Shown here in pieces: positions 44,966-58,088 of a stretch of DNA of 64,000 nt. The translations under genes and the position numbers were made by a program. The notes under the pieces were generated by a model that was given only the letters and a program-made list of their open reading frames with translations, searched no databases and had not been told where the DNA came from. The stretch comes from Candidula unifasciata. Taxonomy: Eukaryota > Mollusca > Gastropoda > Stylommatophora > Geomitridae. The stretch lies in assembly GCA_905116865.2 (NCBI GenBank), contig CAJHNH020004513.1:396501-460500 (forward strand), read 5' to 3'. Position 1 is the first letter of the stretch; every line of letters begins with the position of its first letter.

Positions 44966-45424
44966 AGAGTTATGTTATGTTGTTCTTTTTAAAAGCTGTA
45001 ATTATTGCAATTAAAATACTACCCCTAATTTTGTCTGCTTCATCACCGTGGCTTTTATTCCTTGTCGGTACATGTAATGGGTCGTCTATCAGGTTACCTC
45101 GTTGACCTTACACCGTTGTTGACTACTAGTCTGCTAATTTTTATGTTCGCACAAATGTTGGATAATCTTAACAGTGCCAACTTTAATTCTGTAGCAGCTA
45201 GCAAACAACTTGAGCAGACGCCAAACGTAACAGCACCGCTCGTAAAACACATAGACTTCCACGTAATGGGATATCCCCCTTTCTCTATCTCGCAGCTGTA
45301 GCGAACTACCTGAGAAGTAAATTCACAGGTATTGGTGGGCTACGTAGGCGCACAGGGAGAACGTAGTAGAGATCAGACGGAATTATAGATTTAAAAAACT
45401 TTCAAATTAATGGTGTTTTAAATT
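44966..45424. other. Spacer with one unassigned open frame
   Basis: A plus frame at 45062-45301 begins MSVHVMGRLSGYLVDL and contains a hydrophobic run; no splice or family support. It could be a relic of any element. Confidence 0.3.
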
Positions 45425-45625
45425 ACTGAAAGTACATGAGACATGCCGAGCTGAATGCTTACCTACTAATCTGAAGATTTTGGGTTGGAACGCGTTTCGG
45501 GTTAATTAAAATTTAAAAAAAAATAATTAACCTTGGCTCCCAGGCCGACACAGCTTAATATGGGTACCAGTGCATGTCATGGGAGGTTTAGGCGGTCGGT
45601 GTGATCCTTAGATTCGTTTCGTAAC
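45425..45625 (+). mobile_element. tRNA-derived SINE, family S2
   Basis: ACCTACTAATCTGAAGATTT, TTGGGTTGGAACGCG, ACCTTGGCTCCCAGGCCGAC and TAGGCGGTCGGTGTGATCC: head and body in S2 order, with an A-rich expansion in the middle. Confidence 0.65.
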
Positions 45626-45999
45626 ATTATTCTTGATGTTTGTATTTTTCATATTACTTATTTCTTGGTTTTATGTTGACCTTGGTTGTTTACCAAGCCA
45701 GTTGTCTTGTCGGTTTAGTTTTCTAGTTACGTCGTGTGTTGTATTTAGTACTTAGTTAATAAAGATGGGTCGAAACGTTAGGTCCAAACGTTTGGTTGCA
45801 TTTGTTCGTGCCTTTTCCATTTCACCCTCTGAGATTTCGATGCTGTATTTCCTATTAAAATAAGGACATCTTGAGCAGAATGAGACAATGGGCGAAAAGA
45901 GTCTATAACTTGTTATTGTTGTTGCGTACTTACATAAGACAGACATTTTCAATGCTTACATCCTTCTCTAGACCTGTTCTGCCTTTCAGAGCCAGGTTT

Positions 46000-46420
46000 T
46001 GAAGAGACATCAGGGTGCGAGCCTTGATATGTGCTACAGGGATGCTGGTATATACAGCCTCCGGTATTCCATCTATCCGTTTCTTGCGTGGTTGACCTCT
46101 GGCTCTGCTTCCATTATGTTTAAGCAACAGGGCTCCCTGTGGTACACTGTCTGGTGGCAGTATTCACACATGTCCAAACGATTTTATCTGTTGTCTCTTG
46201 ATGTAGTTTAATACTGGTTCCGTCCCTACTTCTTTCCTGATATAATAATTTCTGATCCCGTCTCTACCTCGAGTAGCTGTTACATTTGGGATTCGCCTTA
46301 GACATTTAATTTATGTTGTTTCGATTTTTCTATTATCTTTTCTTGTTAAATGTCTATGTTTGGGCACTGAAAACATAATGCTGGTAAAAATACTGTAGAG
46401 AATAATGCTCTTTTGGTGTC
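46000..46420 (-). mobile_element. LINE group C-like fragment, old
   Basis: Minus text gives GSRARGQPRKKRIDGIPEA and, upstream, ETXXIKCLRRIPN-like and KRLDMCEYCHQ-like blocks that parallel group C. It is frameshifted and has no tail left. Confidence 0.5.
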
Positions 46421-46489
46421 AGTTTTTACATGTTTGTTCTGCAAAACTAATGGCATTTGTCCATTGATTTGATTTGAATGCTTACATTG

Positions 46490-46640
46490 CTTCAAGTTTA
46501 CTTGATTTCCAACATACGCCAAGCCCGCCTCATATTCCGAATACCCGGTTCGATTCCAATTGCGGGCGAACTGGCAGCAATTGGCAAACTGCTATAGTGT
46601 CAGTTCTTAAACGGCGTTCGTACTTGAAAGGACCAGTGTT
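46490..46640 (+). mobile_element. tRNA-type SINE head, old
   Basis: Box B-like GGTTCGATTCCAATTGCGG followed by GAACTGGCAGC and TTGGCAAACTGC resembles the S1 head and first part of the body. A similar, weaker trace (GTTCAACTCTAGCTGTGG) is at 2790-2830. Confidence 0.45.
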
Positions 46641-46839
46641 ACGCTGTGCTGGGTTTACAGATAGTCTTATATCTGCGCCTGTCAGCCCAGTCCGTCTGAT
46701 TTCAGTAAATCCTCAGTTAGTTACCCTTTTTGATATTCTTGCTGAGAAAAAGTGGATCAATTTTTCCTCCCCCCTCCCCCACAAATTAAGTTCTGGAACA
46801 CGAGGAATGGTATCAACAGAGAATAAATAGGTATGGAGG

Positions 46840-47384
46840 GAAGAGGTCATATACACTGCTCGGCACACCACTGAACAGTCGCGATTACTTTACAACGTAC
46901 ACCAATAAATCTTGTGATAAACCTACATCGATTATGCACAGCAGTAGTTAGCGCACAGTTACACTTGAACATAACCAGTTGTTCCCAGTCATATAGTGTC
47001 TTGTTACCCTGATTTGAAAGGTAAAACTCGGTTTCAGTGATTTATGAAACGAGGCAATACCTGGTGTCAGAATATTTTATGCAATAGATACATTAATTCA
47101 TAGACGAGAAGTAACTTAATACGACACAAACTATGACTAGGACGTTCAAAAGAGGGAATTAAAAGATGCCCACAAATACAACTAAACGTGCCCACAAAGC
47201 CCTAATCGACGATAAAAACATCAAGAATCTTAAACAAACAACAAATGGCCGACAAGGTCACGAAAAATTGATATTTAAAGAATATGGGAAAATACGGATC
47301 TGAGAAATAAACCATATCATGGAAAGATACACTGCCCGGCTTCAGCTTTTTTTAATGCTCCAGTGGGCCGTGGAAAGATATAAA
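46840..47384. other. Spacer, nothing recognised
   Basis: No repeat match or gene-like signal; moderate GC. Confidence 0.5.
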
Positions 47385-47455
47385 ACTGATTGGAAAGTAG
47401 ATAAGCGAGCTTCACAATATAAGAAACACAAACGAAATTAAAGATGCCGTGGTCG
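47385..47455 (-). mobile_element. Penelope-like element, terminal fragment
   Basis: GCGAGCTTCACAATATAAG followed by AAACACAAACGAAATT matches 52736-52770. Only about 70 bp are recognisable. Confidence 0.5.
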
Positions 47456-47729
47456 ACCAACACGAAAGCAGAAACCGCCCTAGAAATGTAAGATTATGAA
47501 ATAGGAAAATGAGTGGAGTTGAGTTGAGTCTAGAATTGACATAACAGCACTCGGAGCATTCCCAAGCATGCTCTTTCCTCATCTTCAGCAGATAGGAAAA
47601 TGAGCAGCAGTGGGAGCACGTAGGTTATATGTGTGGCGACGCTTCCACAGCAAATTTTGTGTCATTGTTTCAAAATTGTGTAAAACAAAACACACATTAA
47701 AAAATTATACACGAATTTTATGAAATCCT

Positions 47730-47731
<2 letters not shown>

Positions 47732-47793
<62 letters not shown>
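47732..47793. repeat. (AC)n microsatellite
   Basis: About 30 uninterrupted AC dinucleotides. Confidence 0.95.
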
Positions 47794-47797
<4 letters not shown>

Positions 47798-47799
47798 GA

Positions 47800-48720
47800 A
47801 TTACTTACTAATACCTAAACTCATACAGTACTAGCTTGATCCATTCATTTAACAACTAAATCCAAGATTAATAAATCAGGCCCGGCTCAACGTTTGCAAC
47901 AGTGCCCATTTACCTTATGCACAGCCTCTAAATCTCATACTTGTGAGCTTGCACACAGCAGCCAAAACGCCGCGTCATTATAGCTAAAACGTACTGTTCT
48001 ATGTAAGGATTTTGTGGGTGTGTGCGTGTGCGTAAGCGTGCGTGCCCGTGTGTGGATAAACTAGAGGATGGTTACTGACAGTAAGCTTAAAGATTATGGA
48101 ATGAAAAAGTATAAAGCAAGAATATTTGAAAAAAAAGGAAGAATGCTATCGATAATATCGAGTTGAAAAGGGGAGTTTAGCAGTTCAGTAGTGCCCGTGC
48201 ACAAGTTTCCACTGGCTGATGCTTTATACTGTATATCTTATATTATTCATATTTTCTTCTATATAACAAACTGGGGTTCCAGTGTCATCTCAAGGGAACC
48301 TGCAATCTTGTGTGGAACTAGCTATCATTAGAAGGGAGGGTGTACCCTGCCATATCGGAGATGCCTGCCACTTTTAGGAAACATGCTATGGAAAGTCTAG
48401 CCCCATATACCTTGACCACTACTGACCACCTGAACCCTAACCTAACAAGCCGGCGTGGCGCCATCTTGGACCTCCGGGAACCTTTATTAGTCCCGGGCGG
48501 AACCTCACGCATCTACTATACAACCTATATTAATGCCTCGGAACCTGTGTAATCCATAATACCCGAAAGGAACTTAATATACTACTCGCATTGGTTAAGG
48601 GCCTACTCTCCTGCTGTATCCTTAAGGCAGAAGAGATATAGGAAGGCATAAATCTCACGAATTGGAGTTTGAAATTAACAATACTGAAGGTAAATTATTG
48701 TTAATCAGAGAGTCAGAGCG
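47800..48720. other. Spacer with a possible transposon edge and a YY1-like site
   Basis: CAGGCCCGGCTCAACG at 47879 resembles the CAGGGCCGG hAT terminus seen at 35041. On minus, CCAAGATGGCGCCACGCCGG at about 48471 is a strong YY1/initiator-like word. Neither could be extended to a defined feature. Confidence 0.35.
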
Positions 48721-48722
48721 AG

Positions 48723-49096
<374 letters not shown>

Positions 49097-49099
<3 letters not shown>

Positions 49100-49165
49100 T
49101 TTATTTTCAAAGGGTCACTAATTGGGCACGCAGGCCCGTCTTACATTCGGCCCTTCCAGTCAACC
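49097..49165. repeat. Conserved 3' flank of a microsatellite, copy 1
   Basis: CGAACTTTATTTTCAAAGGG, ATTGGGCAC, CAGGCC and GCCCTT follow the (GATA)n(GAAC)n array directly. The same block follows the (GA)n array at 54412, so array and flank probably move as a unit. Confidence 0.6.
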
Positions 49166-49279
49166 ATCTTTCGCACAGCAGTTGTATTTTACTAATAAAG
49201 CATGTTATGATCATATGATGTTATGCATATTATGAATATTATAAAAGAACACAAAAGCATGAGTTGTAAAGTGCATGCA

Positions 49280-50320
49280 AAAACCCGCGCGTGCATACAT
49301 ACATCCGCATACACACGCTCACCCACTCACTTACACACACAAATATGCATGCATACATTACATACATACATACACAGATACATATAAACAAACATGCATA
49401 CACACATACACACAGGCATACGTACACACAAACATACAGGCATACACACATACAGTCATAAATCCAGTCATGCATGGAGACACACACGGACACTCCCACA
49501 GAGACACAAACACTCAGACAAAAATACAGACACACACACAGACACTTACATATAAACACACACATTGAAACACACAGCACACATATTTACATTCGTGCTC
49601 ACACACTGACACACACACCACACATACGCAGACAAACATGCAGACACATACATACAGCCACATAGACACACACGCAGCCAAACACACACACAAATACAGA
49701 CAAACAGGCAGACAAACACATACTGACACCCACAGAGACAAACACGCAGAAATGCATATACATACAAACACATAGAAATACACACGCAGACACACATATT
49801 CAGCACGCACATACATATACTCTGACATGCAGACACATACAGACAACAAAGGGGCACACACAACACACACAGAGAAACACACATAGACATGCACAGACAG
49901 ACAGACACACGCTGACACATACAGTCACGCAGACAGACATACAGACACCCACACACAGAGATACATACATACAGCCTCATAGACACACCCGCAGACAAAA
50001 CACATAACATACACAGGCAAACATGAAGACAAACACAAACGGGGACACACACAGACACAAACGAAGATATACACACAGTCACATCAAATATGCAGAAAAA
50101 GAAACCAGTTCACACTGAAACATACACGTGGACATACGCGCGAACACACACACACATTCGCACATACACAAGGACACAGACGCATACATTCGCAGACACA
50201 CACGCAGATACACAAGCAGACAAGCAACATACTCAGAGTCATATATATACAAACACGCCTACACATACATACATATCAAGCACACGCGCTCGCGCAAACA
50301 TACATATCATACACACCTTG
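49280..50320. repeat. CA-rich cryptic simple sequence, about 1 kb
   Basis: Imperfect mixtures of ACAC, CATA, CAGA and ACAT. The long Cys/Val- and His/Thr-rich open frames here are by-products of composition. Confidence 0.9.
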
Positions 50321-50352
50321 TTTAATAATAAATTGAAAATGCAATATGGGTT

Positions 50353-50876
<524 letters not shown>

Positions 50877-50878
<2 letters not shown>

Positions 50879-51112
50879 CGAGATAGGACATACGTTGAAA
50901 AAACAAACAGCTGAGAACAACATTACTAGAATGTCTTTGCACTGAAATCCCCTGGGCAACAGATAAAGGGAGAAGGTAACTAGACAATGAAGTTGAAAAT
51001 ATAGGAAGGACATAGTGTAACCTGTATGCGATATAAACACAAAAATAATGAACTACTTGGTACTAGCTGGTTGAGAGACTATGCTCAATTGAGAGAAGAT
51101 AAAACAAAGAAG
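50877..51112 (+). mobile_element. LINE group B 3' end abutting a GA/GATA array
   Basis: GGACATACGTTGAAAAAAC and ACTAGAATGTCTTTGCACTG match the group B region encoding GHTLRKQ and NITRMSLH. It ends AGAAGAAGAAAAC. The 5' side is directly fused to the (GA)n end of the array starting at 50358. Confidence 0.65.
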
Positions 51113-51489
51113 AAGAAAACGAATACGGAGGAAGACGTGGAGTGTATATTCGGATACAGTAAAAGCAAAAATAATTAATACTACCTAGCTGTTTGGGTTT
51201 GTTAAGGACTATAGGGGAGGGGAGGAGGCGGGGGAGGGGTAAAAACAAGAAGATAAAACTATAAAACTAATATATTACTAGCGCGTGCCCTTCTTGAGAG
51301 CTGCACCGTGATTCCCCACTTGTAACACATTGCCAAACAGTTAAAATCTGCTTTAACTCTTTTGTTGCAATGCTACTCGTTATGCAGTAACTGATTACAC
51401 CATACAAGGTAAACTTGTGTACTAATTTATTGTGTCTTATTCTTGACGTATTTATGTCAGTGTATCTATCTCCAGTACTAGTTTCGTAC

Positions 51490-52697
51490 TGTGTTTTTTG
51501 GCCTTCCTTTATTCCTATGCCCCTGTGGGTTCCAATGCAAAGATATTCTAGTTATGCTGTTCTCCTGTTTTCTCATTGTGTCCTATCCAACGCCAGCGTC
51601 TTTTCCTCACCTCTTGGTCCACTGGAGCCTGTTTAGTTCACTCCCAAAGCTATACATTAGTTATTCTATCATACCATTTAATTCCCTCTGTTCTGCGCAG
51701 GCACCAGTTAATGAATGTCTGTAATTTATTAGCAATAGCCTTAGTTGTTCTCCATGTTTCCGCCCCATACAAAAATACTGATTTGACATTAGAATAAAAA
51801 ATTTTTAGTTTAGTATTTCTTTTAATTTCTTTGACCTCCACAAATTCCCTAGAGCTATGAAAGCCCCTCTTGCTTTTTGTATTCTTATTTTAATATCTCT
51901 ATCAGTTCCTCCATCTTTATCTTCATTACTTCCCAAAAAGGTGTACGACTCCCTGTCTTCGAGTGGGGTGCCATTATGACAAACCACATTACTATTTGCC
52001 TGATTTATTCTCATTATCTTTGTCTTTCCTTCATGGATTTTCAGACAAAACTGACGTGATCTCCCATCAGTATATTTAATTTATCTTGCATCTGGTTCTG
52101 TGAATGAGACAGAAGAGAAATATCATCAGCGAAGTCCAGATCATCAAGCTGTTTTGTAGGGGTCCACTGAATTCACGCCTGTTTTTATTTTAAATGTATC
52201 TGTTAGCTTTCCCTGGTGAAGAACTCGACATTTCATGTCTTTATATGTTGCCTTTACTAAGTTAATAATTTTCTGTGGGATTCCATAGTGCCCCGTCAAT
52301 TTCCAGAGAGATTCCCTATCAATGCTGTCAAATGCTTTTTCATAGTCTATAAATCCAATGTAAAGTGGTGAGTTCAGTTCAATGCTTTGCTCTATTATAA
52401 TACGTAATGTGGCTATCTGATCAGTACAGGATCTGTTTGACCTAAAACCTGCCTGTTCATCTCTTAGCCTTTTATCAATAGCATCTTTTAATCTTTCCAA
52501 AATATTTCTACTTAATATTTTTCCTGGAACTGACAGCAACATAATTCCTCTATAGTTTTCACACTCCTGTAGATAACCTTTTTTAGGCAGTTTCACAAGA
52601 TATCATTTTCTCCAGTCTGCAGGTATTTCGTCGGTCTCCCAGACTTTACTGAATAATTTATGTAGCAGTTCTGTTGATGTGTTTATGTTGGTTTTTG
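51490..52697 (-). mobile_element. LINE group B copy, broken at both ends
   Basis: Minus-strand blocks YRGIMLLSVPGKILSRNILE, QAGFRSNRSCTDQIATLR, GFIDYEKAFDSIDRESLW, then ESYTFLGSNEDKDGGTDR and LFLYGAETWRTTKAIANK are the group B reverse transcriptase. About 120 bp of the 3' end and a stretch near 52171 are deleted. The 5' side is cut by the Penelope-like element that begins at about 52698. Confidence 0.8.
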
Positions 52698-53395
52698 TAT
52701 CATGGTAAGATATAAAACCGAACAAAAAGTAAATCCGCGAGCTTCACAATATAACAAACACAAACAAAACGTGAATGTGCGGCTATGGAGCCTTCATCAG
52801 CACATACATAAATTAGAAAATACTACACAAATGCACAGTATCACTTATCTTCGTATCTCGAAGCAGCCAGGTCGATGTCTAGACAATAAACTGGCGAGAC
52901 ACATGGGAACGGGGAAAATGAATATCCTGGGGAATACCAGGGGTCGTAACTCGAGGATAAGATGAAACTGTGTAGGCAGTTCAGTCCCCTCGGATTTTAG
53001 ATGAAGCTGTGTTGGCTGTTTAGTCAAAGTTCCCAAAGTGAATATAAAACGATTTTCAAGAGATTTGCGAACTCTGTTGCTGGAGTGGCTAGATTTAATT
53101 GCTGTCACGTCCATGTCGTGGACACTTTGGTGGTTATTTGAATTGAAATGCAACGGTACTGGTTTCGGGGCACCGTTCTGCACATCCAAAAGATGTTGCC
53201 TGAGTCTGTTAGCCAGTCGTAAACCCGTTTCACCCATGTATTTTATGCCACATCTAATGTAGTTGATGGCGTAAATGACATTATGGCTCGTGCAATAGAA
53301 TGCTTCACTTGTGTGGAAGGTAGCTTTCGGGAATTCCAGGCTGGTACTATGAACCACATATGGACAGGTCCTGCATATGTATCCTGGTAACACTG
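52698..53395 (-). mobile_element. Penelope-like element, GIY-YIG end, inserted in LINE B
   Basis: Minus frame of 182 residues: CRTCPYVV zinc-like pair, VIYAINYIRCGIKYMGETG, then LRLANRLRQHL and PVPLHFNSNNHQ, the GIY-YIG endonuclease of Penelope-like retroelements with Y, R and E-type positions visible. The 3' flank has CTGATGA, a GGCT-CCAT-AGCC hairpin and GCTCGCGGATT, repeated in two other places. The reverse transcriptase is absent (5'-truncated). It interrupts the LINE B copy ending at 52697. Confidence 0.85.
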
Positions 53396-54289
53396 GGGAA
53401 ACAAAATAAAAAAGAAGAAAATAGATTGTTACTCCGTCACATTAAATCAGTGGTTAGAAAAAAAAAAGAACTGGAGTTAAAACAGCCTTGGACTGACCGA
53501 ATTAAAAAAACAAAAACAAAATACTCCGACTCCAGAAACAGACCACTGCATGCCAGTAAGGCGTGTCTAAATTCTAACCACAAATGCTTTTTCAAGCTGA
53601 TTACCGGAACACACATGGCAGTGTTGATACATCCGCTTTTTAACTTTTGATAGCTCAATTATTACCCGAGCATTTGCTCCTGGGGTAAACATGTCTTGTG
53701 GCTGTAAACTAGCAGGATGAAGTCTGGGAAGTGCGCTGAAGACGTGGTTAATTTTGGCAAGGTGGAGATATGGCGTTTGTTTGTGTATATGTGTATCAGG
53801 GAAAGAGATTCGTGTGCCAAGAAGCATATACGTGTATCTGGTTTATTTATTTTGTGTAGTGATGTTTTTATTTTAATAATTTCTGTTTCTTGATTTTGTT
53901 GTTTCGCCAAGATCATTATTTCGCTGAGTTCCTGGTGTTTGATGCAGTCTCAGGTTTTGGCACTTAACTATGCTTGTATTTACCATGTTTTTGATGTGTG
54001 TTTGTGGGCGTGTGTGCACGCGTATGTGTGTGTAGGCTTTCCATACAATAGAAGGCGATGTATAAGACGTAAATGATTGAATGGGGAGCGGAAATATAAC
54101 TGAAAGAATATCGTATATTACGGTTAGGTCAATGAGGTTGAACTAATGATAGAAATATAAACTGTAATATCAAATGAAAGCATGCTCTTACAGTTTGAAA
54201 AGCTGAAGAGAAGGAAGGAGGAGAAGGATGAGCAGGGGAGATGTATTTTTGTGTTTGCTGTATAAATTTTAATGTGTGTCAGAGTGAGT
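53396..54289. other. Spacer right of the Penelope-like element
   Basis: The minus frame 53827-53567 contains INHVFSALPRLHPASLQPQD but has no splice or family support. Nothing else is recognised. Confidence 0.4.
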
Positions 54290-54325
54290 TAGTGAAAGAG
54301 AGAGATAGAGAGGGAGAGAGAGAGA

Positions 54326-54377
<52 letters not shown>

Positions 54378-54412
54378 AGGGAGATAGAGAGATAGGGAGA
54401 GAGAGAGAGAGT
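54290..54412. repeat. (GA)n-rich microsatellite
   Basis: GA repeats with GATA, GGGA and GTGA interruptions, followed by the conserved flank shared with 49097. Confidence 0.9.
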
Positions 54413-54485
54413 CAACAAACGAACTTTATTTTCAAAGGGTAAAGAATTGGGCACCCAGGCCATCTTGCATTCTGCCCTTTTGGCC
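54413..54485. repeat. Conserved 3' flank of a microsatellite, copy 2
   Basis: CGAACTTTATTTTCAAAGGG, AATTGGGCACCCAGGCC and TTGCATTCTGCCCTTTT match the block at 49097 over about 65 bp with few changes, while the attached arrays differ (GA here, GATA there). Confidence 0.6.
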
Positions 54486-54507
54486 TCACTCCTTGCATAC
54501 ATTATTC

Positions 54508-54943
54508 CAACGTTTCTCAAACATTGTTCGCCTTGGCACCCTTGTCGGGCAAAAATATTTTCGCGTCACACCTGTCCTTAAAGCGGTTTCAATACTTAGG
54601 AAAAGAAGAACAAAAGTGCAAATTTAAGGTTTAGTTGTCTTTGATGCAATGAATAAAACTGTTTAGATGAATTTTTCATTATTTGTTTGTTTTTATAGGA
54701 AGTTTAGTTAAATGTACCCTCAAATCACTTGAAGGTTACTCCTATATCTGTTTTCTAATGTAAGCGTACGTTGTCCATATCATTGTTTTCTGAATACATC
54801 TGCGCCTAAAAATCTTCTTGGCTTCCTTCGTGGTATTTCTGCTTGAAAGTGATGTCTTCGCTGATTTCGAGCAGATTTAGAAACATTCTTGAATATTGCA
54901 GCGGCACCCCAGGCATACGCGGCACCCAGTTTGAGAACCTCTG
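54508..54943. mobile_element. hAT-type MITE
   Basis: The ends CAACGTTTCTCAAAC and, inverted, CAGAGGTTCTCAAAC match at 12 of 15, with subterminal GGCACC in inverted positions. The flanks are CATTATTC (54500-54507) and CATTATCC (54944-54951). It is 436 bp with no gene inside. Confidence 0.75.
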
Positions 54944-55281
54944 CATTATCCCATTCACATATCAGTTAGCAAAACAATAATACATGTCTACATCCCATTC
55001 TTCACCACAGTTGCTGTGATATCCTCTAATTTTACCTACATTTCTAAGAAGTAATAGTACTAAATAAGTGTAACAAATCTAGGATGGGGCGGGGCCGTCT
55101 CAATCCATGGTCACGTTGGGCACTTGCCCATGGGCTCAGCAAACATAAGGGCCCCATGTTAATCTGTGTGTATAAAGTAACTAGCCATAAATAAAAATAT
55201 GTTTGTCGTTTAAATAAGTTCTTTGTAAGATAAAACTGATATTATATTCCCCTCTTTCCCTGTCCTTCTCTCTATCCCCCG

Positions 55282-55529
<248 letters not shown>

Positions 55530-55756
55530 TTGTCTCTCTCTGATTTATGGAACTTCTATGTGTTCATTTTAATCTTTTCTCATGAAGAAAATAATCTAAC
55601 ATACATTGTTGTGGATTTTCTTAATAAGAACAAAATTTCATTATCTAACTGCTGTGGTCAATCATAATATAATGCCTCAAATATATCTGGACATTGTAGT
55701 GAATTGTAGGCGCGGAATTATCTACGGCCCCTGTGCTGGATATAGCCGGAACGTCT

Positions 55757-57960
55757 TCTTCTTCTGCCGTCTAACCTTAAAAGGAGCATAGGCTCTCAAC
55801 CAACTCACGCCAAGTCGATTTATCTTTCGCTATCGCATGCAGCTCTCTCCATGTCCTCATAGATTTTTTTAAAATTCACTCTCTAGCTCCCGTCTCTGTG
55901 AGTGTTTTGTCTTCCTTTATTTCTCAGCCCCTGTGGGTCCCATTGCAAAGACAGTCTAGTTATATACTATGCCAGCTTTTCTTGCCTTTGTGTTCGTATT
56001 TTAATATCTTAGTAACTTCCTTCATCTTTGTCTACACAACTGCCCAAATAGGTGTACGACTCCACGTCTTGGAGTGGGGATACCTTAAGAGACAACACAC
56101 TGCTTTTTGCCTGATTTATTGTCATTAACTTTGTCTTTCCCTTATATTTTTTCAGACCTAGTTATTGTAATCTCGCGTCAAGTATATTTAAATTATCTTG
56201 CATCTGATTCCGTGAGTGGAACAGAAGATAAATATCATCAGCGAAATCCAGATCATCAAGCTGTTGTGTAGGTGTCCATTGAATTCTATTCATGGTGTTA
56301 GCAGTTGCTGTCTTCATAATCCAGTCTATTGCCAGTAAAAGGATAGGCGACAAAAGACATCCCTGTCACACACCTATTTTTATTTTAAATGTATCTTTTA
56401 GCTTTCCCTCATGAAGAACTCGACAGTTCATGTCTTTGTGAAAGCTTTTTCATAGTCTATGAATCCAATGTAAAGCGGTGAATTCAATTCAATGCTTTAC
56501 TCTATTATTATACGCAATGTGGCTATCTGGTCAGTGCGGGCCGAAAACCTGCCTGTTCACATCATAGCTTTCTGTAACTAGTATCTTTTAGTCTTTCCAA
56601 AATAATCCTACTTGATATTTTTTTCCCTCTAGGAAGTGACATCGACAAAATTCCTCTATAGCTTTCACACTCCTGTAGATCATCTTTTGTGGGCAGTTTC
56701 ACAAGGTATCATGCTATCCAGTCAGATGGTATTTCTTCGGTTTCCCAGACTTTATTAAATAATCTATGTAGCAATTTTCTTGATGTGTTTATAATGGTCT
56801 TAATACCTTCTGCTGGGATACCATCTGGGCCTACCGCCCGTCCTTCCTTTATTCAGAAGATTGATAGCTTTCCTTATTTCCTCTTTAGATGATATCTGGC
56901 AGTTGATAACCAGTTCAGTTTCTTCTTCTTCTTCTTTTTCTTCTTCTTCTTCTTCTTCTTCTTCTTCTTCTTCTTCTTCTTCTTCTTCTTCTTCTTCTTC
57001 TTCTTCTTCTTCTTCTTCTTCTTCTTCTTCTTCTTCTTCTTCTTCTTCTTCTTCTTCTTCTTCTTCTTCTTCTTCTTCTTCTTCTTCTTCTTCTTCTTCT
57101 CTTCCACCTTTTACCTCATCGAAGTGTCGGGAGGAGATGTAATGTTCGTCGATGAGCTTTGTCAACAGCACTTTTAAGACTGATGTTAATTTCTGTAGAG
57201 CTGTTCTTAATGCCATCACTCCATTGTTTCCAAGGTCTTCCACTCGCTCTATACCCGTTGTAACGTTTTAGTGTGGCTCGCTGTGGCGGATAGTACCAGG
57301 GCATTCTTGTTATGTGTCCAAACCACTTCATTTGTTGTTCTTTGATGACCTGTAAGACTGGCTTTATTCCTAGCATTCGTCTGATTTCATGATTTCGTAT
57401 TCTGTCTTTCCTTGAAACTCCTGCAGCTCTTCTAAGGCATTTCATCTATGTTGTCACAATTTTACGTTCATTGGAGGATGTAAGTGTCAACGTTTGGCAT
57501 TGATAGCATAGTGTTGGCCAAAAAATAGTTCTGATAAGAATCACTTTACTAAGTTCAGTTTCTAGAGGCTGGATATCTGATGGAACCTCTCGGACTGGTC
57601 TGTTGAGAAGTATTTCAAAATATTCGGCCCATCTGTTCATTTGATCGTTAGTGTTGGTGAGTACTTTTCCTTGACTATTGTTGACTGACCCAGCAGTCTG
57701 ACTATTTACCTACTAATTTCCTTGTGTTACTATAAAGGTCTCTGAAGTTTCCTGTTGTTGCTGCTGTCTCCGCTTCTTGAGCTAGATCATCTAAATATTT
57801 CCTGCCCTTATTCGCCTGCTAACTTTCTTTTTAGCTTCTTTTTCCTGAGCGCTAGCTTTAGCAGCTATTTAGTCAGCCTTTTTTCGTTTGCTTTCTTCAA
57901 TCAGCCTGAACTTTGTGGAAGTAAAAACAACAGAGCATTGTCTACAGTTTACACAATTCT
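55757..57960 (-). mobile_element. LINE group B copy interrupted by a LINE C insertion
   Basis: The 3' tail is at 55757 (CTTCTTCTTCTGCC on plus). Recognisable on minus are LDDLDFADDIYLL, SKEEIRKAINLLNKGR, NRWAEYFEILLNRPVREVP and a Lys/Ala-rich N-terminal linker. The host LINE is split between 56923 and 57552 by a complete LINE C insertion; across the gap the protein reads continuously through ETEL-VINC. The remaining frames are broken, with an internal deletion near 55965. Confidence 0.85.
56924..57551 (-). mobile_element. LINE group C copy nested in LINE B, with expanded (GAA)n tail
   Basis: Minus: MKCLRRAAGVSRKDRIRN, MKWFGHITRMPWYYPPQ and ASGRPWKQWSDGIKNS. The tail is a 175-bp (TTC)n run on plus (56924-57099). 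AGTTCAGTTTCT occurs at 56912-56923 and 57552-57563. The element is about 90 percent like the copy at 8209-8704 by eye. Confidence 0.9.
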
Positions 57961-58088
57961 TTGAATATGTTTAGCATCTGTATTCATTTGAAAAAAAAAA
58001 ATAGTTTTACACATCGACGGTATGTTTTGGCATCACCTTTAGGGAAATATTTTGTGGCCAATTTCTATCTGACACAGTTCTTTCTTCA

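Noticed and set aside
45062..45301. Plus frame of 79 residues with a hydrophobic segment
   Set aside because: No splice support, no motif, and adjacent to LINE debris; may be a chance frame.
48318..48512. Minus frame beginning near CCAAGATGGCGCC
   Set aside because: Attractive start context, but only 48 codons follow and nothing supports expression.
53567..53827. Minus frame containing INHVFSALPRLHPASLQPQD
   Set aside because: Protein-like for about 40 residues, but with no acceptor, donor or recognised family; kept only as a note.
56800..57243. Poly-Glu, poly-Lys and poly-Ser frames
   Set aside because: They are three frames of the (TTC)n tail of LINE C; the non-repetitive flanks are LINE sequence.
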